NCBI GenBank assembly: GCA_002840115.1
Contig: PGZG01000093.1
Location: 1 to 7,179 of the forward strand
From: Gammaproteobacteria bacterium HGW-Gammaproteobacteria-14
GTDB taxonomy: Bacteria; Pseudomonadota; Gammaproteobacteria; Pseudomonadales; Alcanivoracaceae
Direction of reading: 5' to 3'
Length of the DNA stretch: 7,179 bases
Within the stretch, counting starts at the first letter, position 1; each line of letters opens with the position of its first letter. This document shows positions 5,919 through 7,179 of the stretch, in pieces. The notes under the pieces are model-generated. The model worked only from the letters and a program-made list of their open reading frames with translations, did no database searches and was not told where the DNA came from. The translations under genes were made by a program, and so were the position numbers.

Positions 5919-6647
5919 ATGAGCGACCCCACCCTCGAAGCCCGCCGTCAGTTCCTACGCTACACCATGGGCTCTGCTTTGGTGGCTGGCATTACCGGTG
6001 CTGGTGTACTCCCCGCACTGGTCCATGCCATGGGCAAAATCCCCAAAGAACTGATCGCCGGCAAGTCTATTTATGACATGCGCGGTACCGTTTTCGTTGA
6101 CGGTAAACTGGCCAACGAAAACACCTATATCAGCGCCAACTCTCTGGTAGAAACCGGCCGCAACAGTTATGTGGTATTCGTCATCGGTTTCGACGCCCAC
6201 ATTCTCCGCGACAACAGTCGAGTTCAGCTCAGCGGCAAAGATGACTTTGAGGAAAGCCTGCGTCTGGCCACTGGCAAACTACTTTCCGTCTTTGGTGCCC
6301 GTAGCGGCGGCCAAACCCATCAGGTTCAAACCAGTACAGCCACCATCGGCATACGTGGTACCGGACTGTATGTGGAATCCGAGGAAGACCTTAGCTATGC
6401 CTGCACCTGCTATGGCCATGTAAACATTGTTGCCGATAGCGATCCGTCCAGTCAGGAAAGCATTATCGCCACTCATCATGATGCACCACGCTATATCAGC
6501 AAGGATGGCAAATATGGCGGCCTGATTACCCCGGCCCCAATGAAAAACCATACCGATGAAGAACTTATGTTGATCGAGCAGTTGGTAGGCAGAAAGCCTG
6601 CATTCGCCACGCTGAAGTCCTATACGGCTCCCCGCAAAGGCTATTAA
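5919..6647 (+). CDS. Tat-exported FecR-domain protein
   Basis: A 242-aa protein with a twin-arginine signal. Arg9-Arg10 lie in RRQFLR, followed by a hydrophobic stretch (residues 17-35) and a likely cut after VHA at 37. The mature part (38-242) is a FecR-type beta domain, best marked by TATIGIRGTGLYVE (140-153). FecR proteins normally have a cytosolic anti-sigma part and a membrane helix before this domain; both are missing, so it should be a soluble periplasmic protein. Cys162 and Cys164 (CTCYGH) and His186-His187 (THHDAPRY) might bind a metal or form a disulfide. The C-terminal HTDEELMLIEQLVGRKP (211-227) is probably helical. The start is supported by GGAG (5908-5911) seven bases upstream. 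The next gene begins 38 bp downstream and encodes a CHASE2 protein, so a joint sensing role is likely. The ligand is unknown. Confidence 0.88.
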   Translation: MSDPTLEARRQFLRYTMGSALVAGITGAGVLPALVHAMGKIPKELIAGKSIYDMRGTVFVDGKLANENTYISANSLVETGRNSYVVFVIGFDAHILRDNSRVQLSGKDDFEESLRLATGKLLSVFGARSGGQTHQVQTSTATIGIRGTGLYVESEEDLSYACTCYGHVNIVADSDPSSQESIIATHHDAPRYISKDGKYGGLITPAPMKNHTDEELMLIEQLVGRKPAFATLKSYTAPRKGY

Positions 6648-6685
6648 TCGCTCAAATAGCGCATGCTCGAACAGGAAGATATCTC

Positions 6686-7179
6686 ATGTCCGCCGGTAAA
6701 ATGATACGCACATCACTACTGGTGCTAATTTGCGCTTTATTTTTGCTGCACAGCATCTACCTGCCGCGACAGCCATTAATCGACACTCTGGAAAACGCCA
6801 GCTACGACTTGCGCCTGCGCATGACCCTCCCTGGCGGCATTGACGACCGCATTATCATTGCCGACATTGATGAAAAGAGTCTCGGTGTGCTCGGCCACTG
6901 GCCCTGGGACCGCGGCACACTAGCGGACATGATGGATTCGCTGTTCGGGCACTATCAAATTCATAGCCTGGGATTTGACGTATTGTTCGCCGAACCGGAC
7001 ACCGATCCGGGCGTTACCGCCCTGCGACAACTCGCCAGCGATGAGCTACGCCGTGACCGGAACTTTCAACGGATCTGGCAACGACTTGGGCCGCAGCTGG
7101 ATTTTGATCAGCGTTTTGCCAACAGCTTTCAGGATCGGCGTGTTGTATTAGGTTATGTCTTCCAGAACACAGAAGAGAA
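6686..7179 (+). CDS. CHASE2-domain membrane sensor protein (3' end beyond window)
   Basis: The first 164 codons of a gene that leaves the window at its right edge. Residues 7-26 form a hydrophobic N-terminal helix (IRTSLLVLICALFLLHSIYL), a signal anchor. The rest is an extracytoplasmic CHASE2 domain: YDLRLRM (40-46), DDRIIIADIDEKSLGVLGHWPWDR (53-76) and LGFDVLFAEPD (95-105) are typical of the family. In known proteins CHASE2 is followed by two or three membrane helices and then an adenylate/guanylate cyclase, a histidine kinase or another output domain. That part is not in the window, so the output cannot be named, although a FecR gene directly upstream is often seen beside CHASE2 cyclases. 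The ATG at 6686 has GGAAG (6674-6678) seven bases upstream. It is probably co-transcribed with the FecR gene. Confidence 0.88.
   Translation, partial: MSAGKMIRTSLLVLICALFLLHSIYLPRQPLIDTLENASYDLRLRMTLPGGIDDRIIIADIDEKSLGVLGHWPWDRGTLADMMDSLFGHYQIHSLGFDVLFAEPDTDPGVTALRQLASDELRRDRNFQRIWQRLGPQLDFDQRFANSFQDRRVVLGYVFQNTEE

Noticed and set aside
6648..6662. Small hairpin CGCT-CAAAT-AGCG between the FecR and CHASE2 genes
   Set aside because: A four-bp stem without a T tract in a 38-bp gap; too weak to separate the two genes.

Overview
The window looks like chromosomal core and near-core DNA of a gammaproteobacterium. GC content is moderate, genes are tightly packed, Shine-Dalgarno sites are ordinary, and the proteins closely resemble enterobacterial CobB and AroF/AroG. 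The FecR/CHASE2 pair and the zinc-ribbon ion channel suggest a free-living marine or aquatic lineage. I cannot fix the genus from sequence alone. I saw no mobile element, CRISPR array, tRNA or rRNA.

Layout. Positions 1-1435 (minus) hold most of a GNAT acetyltransferase fused to a nitrilase-type hydrolase; its C-terminus lies beyond the left edge. Twelve bases upstream of it is an unrecognised 125-aa gene (1448-1825, minus), probably its operon partner. Divergent from these, across a 44-bp gap, is a CobB-type sirtuin (1870-2568, plus). It is followed by a class I DAHP synthase (2695-3768, plus). A perfect 9-bp hairpin (3773-3795) separates DAHP synthase from a convergent HSL-family esterase (3829-4854, minus). 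Divergent from the esterase is a six-helix voltage-gated potassium channel with a C-terminal Cys4 zinc ribbon (4959-5783, plus). Then come a Tat-exported FecR-domain protein (5919-6647, plus) and the start of a CHASE2 sensor protein (6686 to the right edge, plus).

How the genes may relate. The left part sets a GNAT/amidohydrolase fusion back-to-back with a lysine deacylase, which hints at acyl-group metabolism but proves nothing. DAHP synthase is the entry step of aromatic amino acid synthesis and is probably transcribed alone or by read-through from the sirtuin gene. At the right end, FecR and CHASE2 form a likely two-gene envelope-sensing unit. One protein is exported to the periplasm, and the other has a predicted periplasmic sensor domain whose output domain is cut off by the window edge.

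The most interesting part is this FecR/CHASE2 unit. The FecR domain is a free Tat substrate with no anti-sigma part and no sigma gene beside it, and it has a CxC plus HH arrangement that could be a metal site. The second point is a perfect TATAAT placed so that transcription of the 125-aa gene would start at its ATG, implying a leaderless mRNA. The rest of the window is ordinary.
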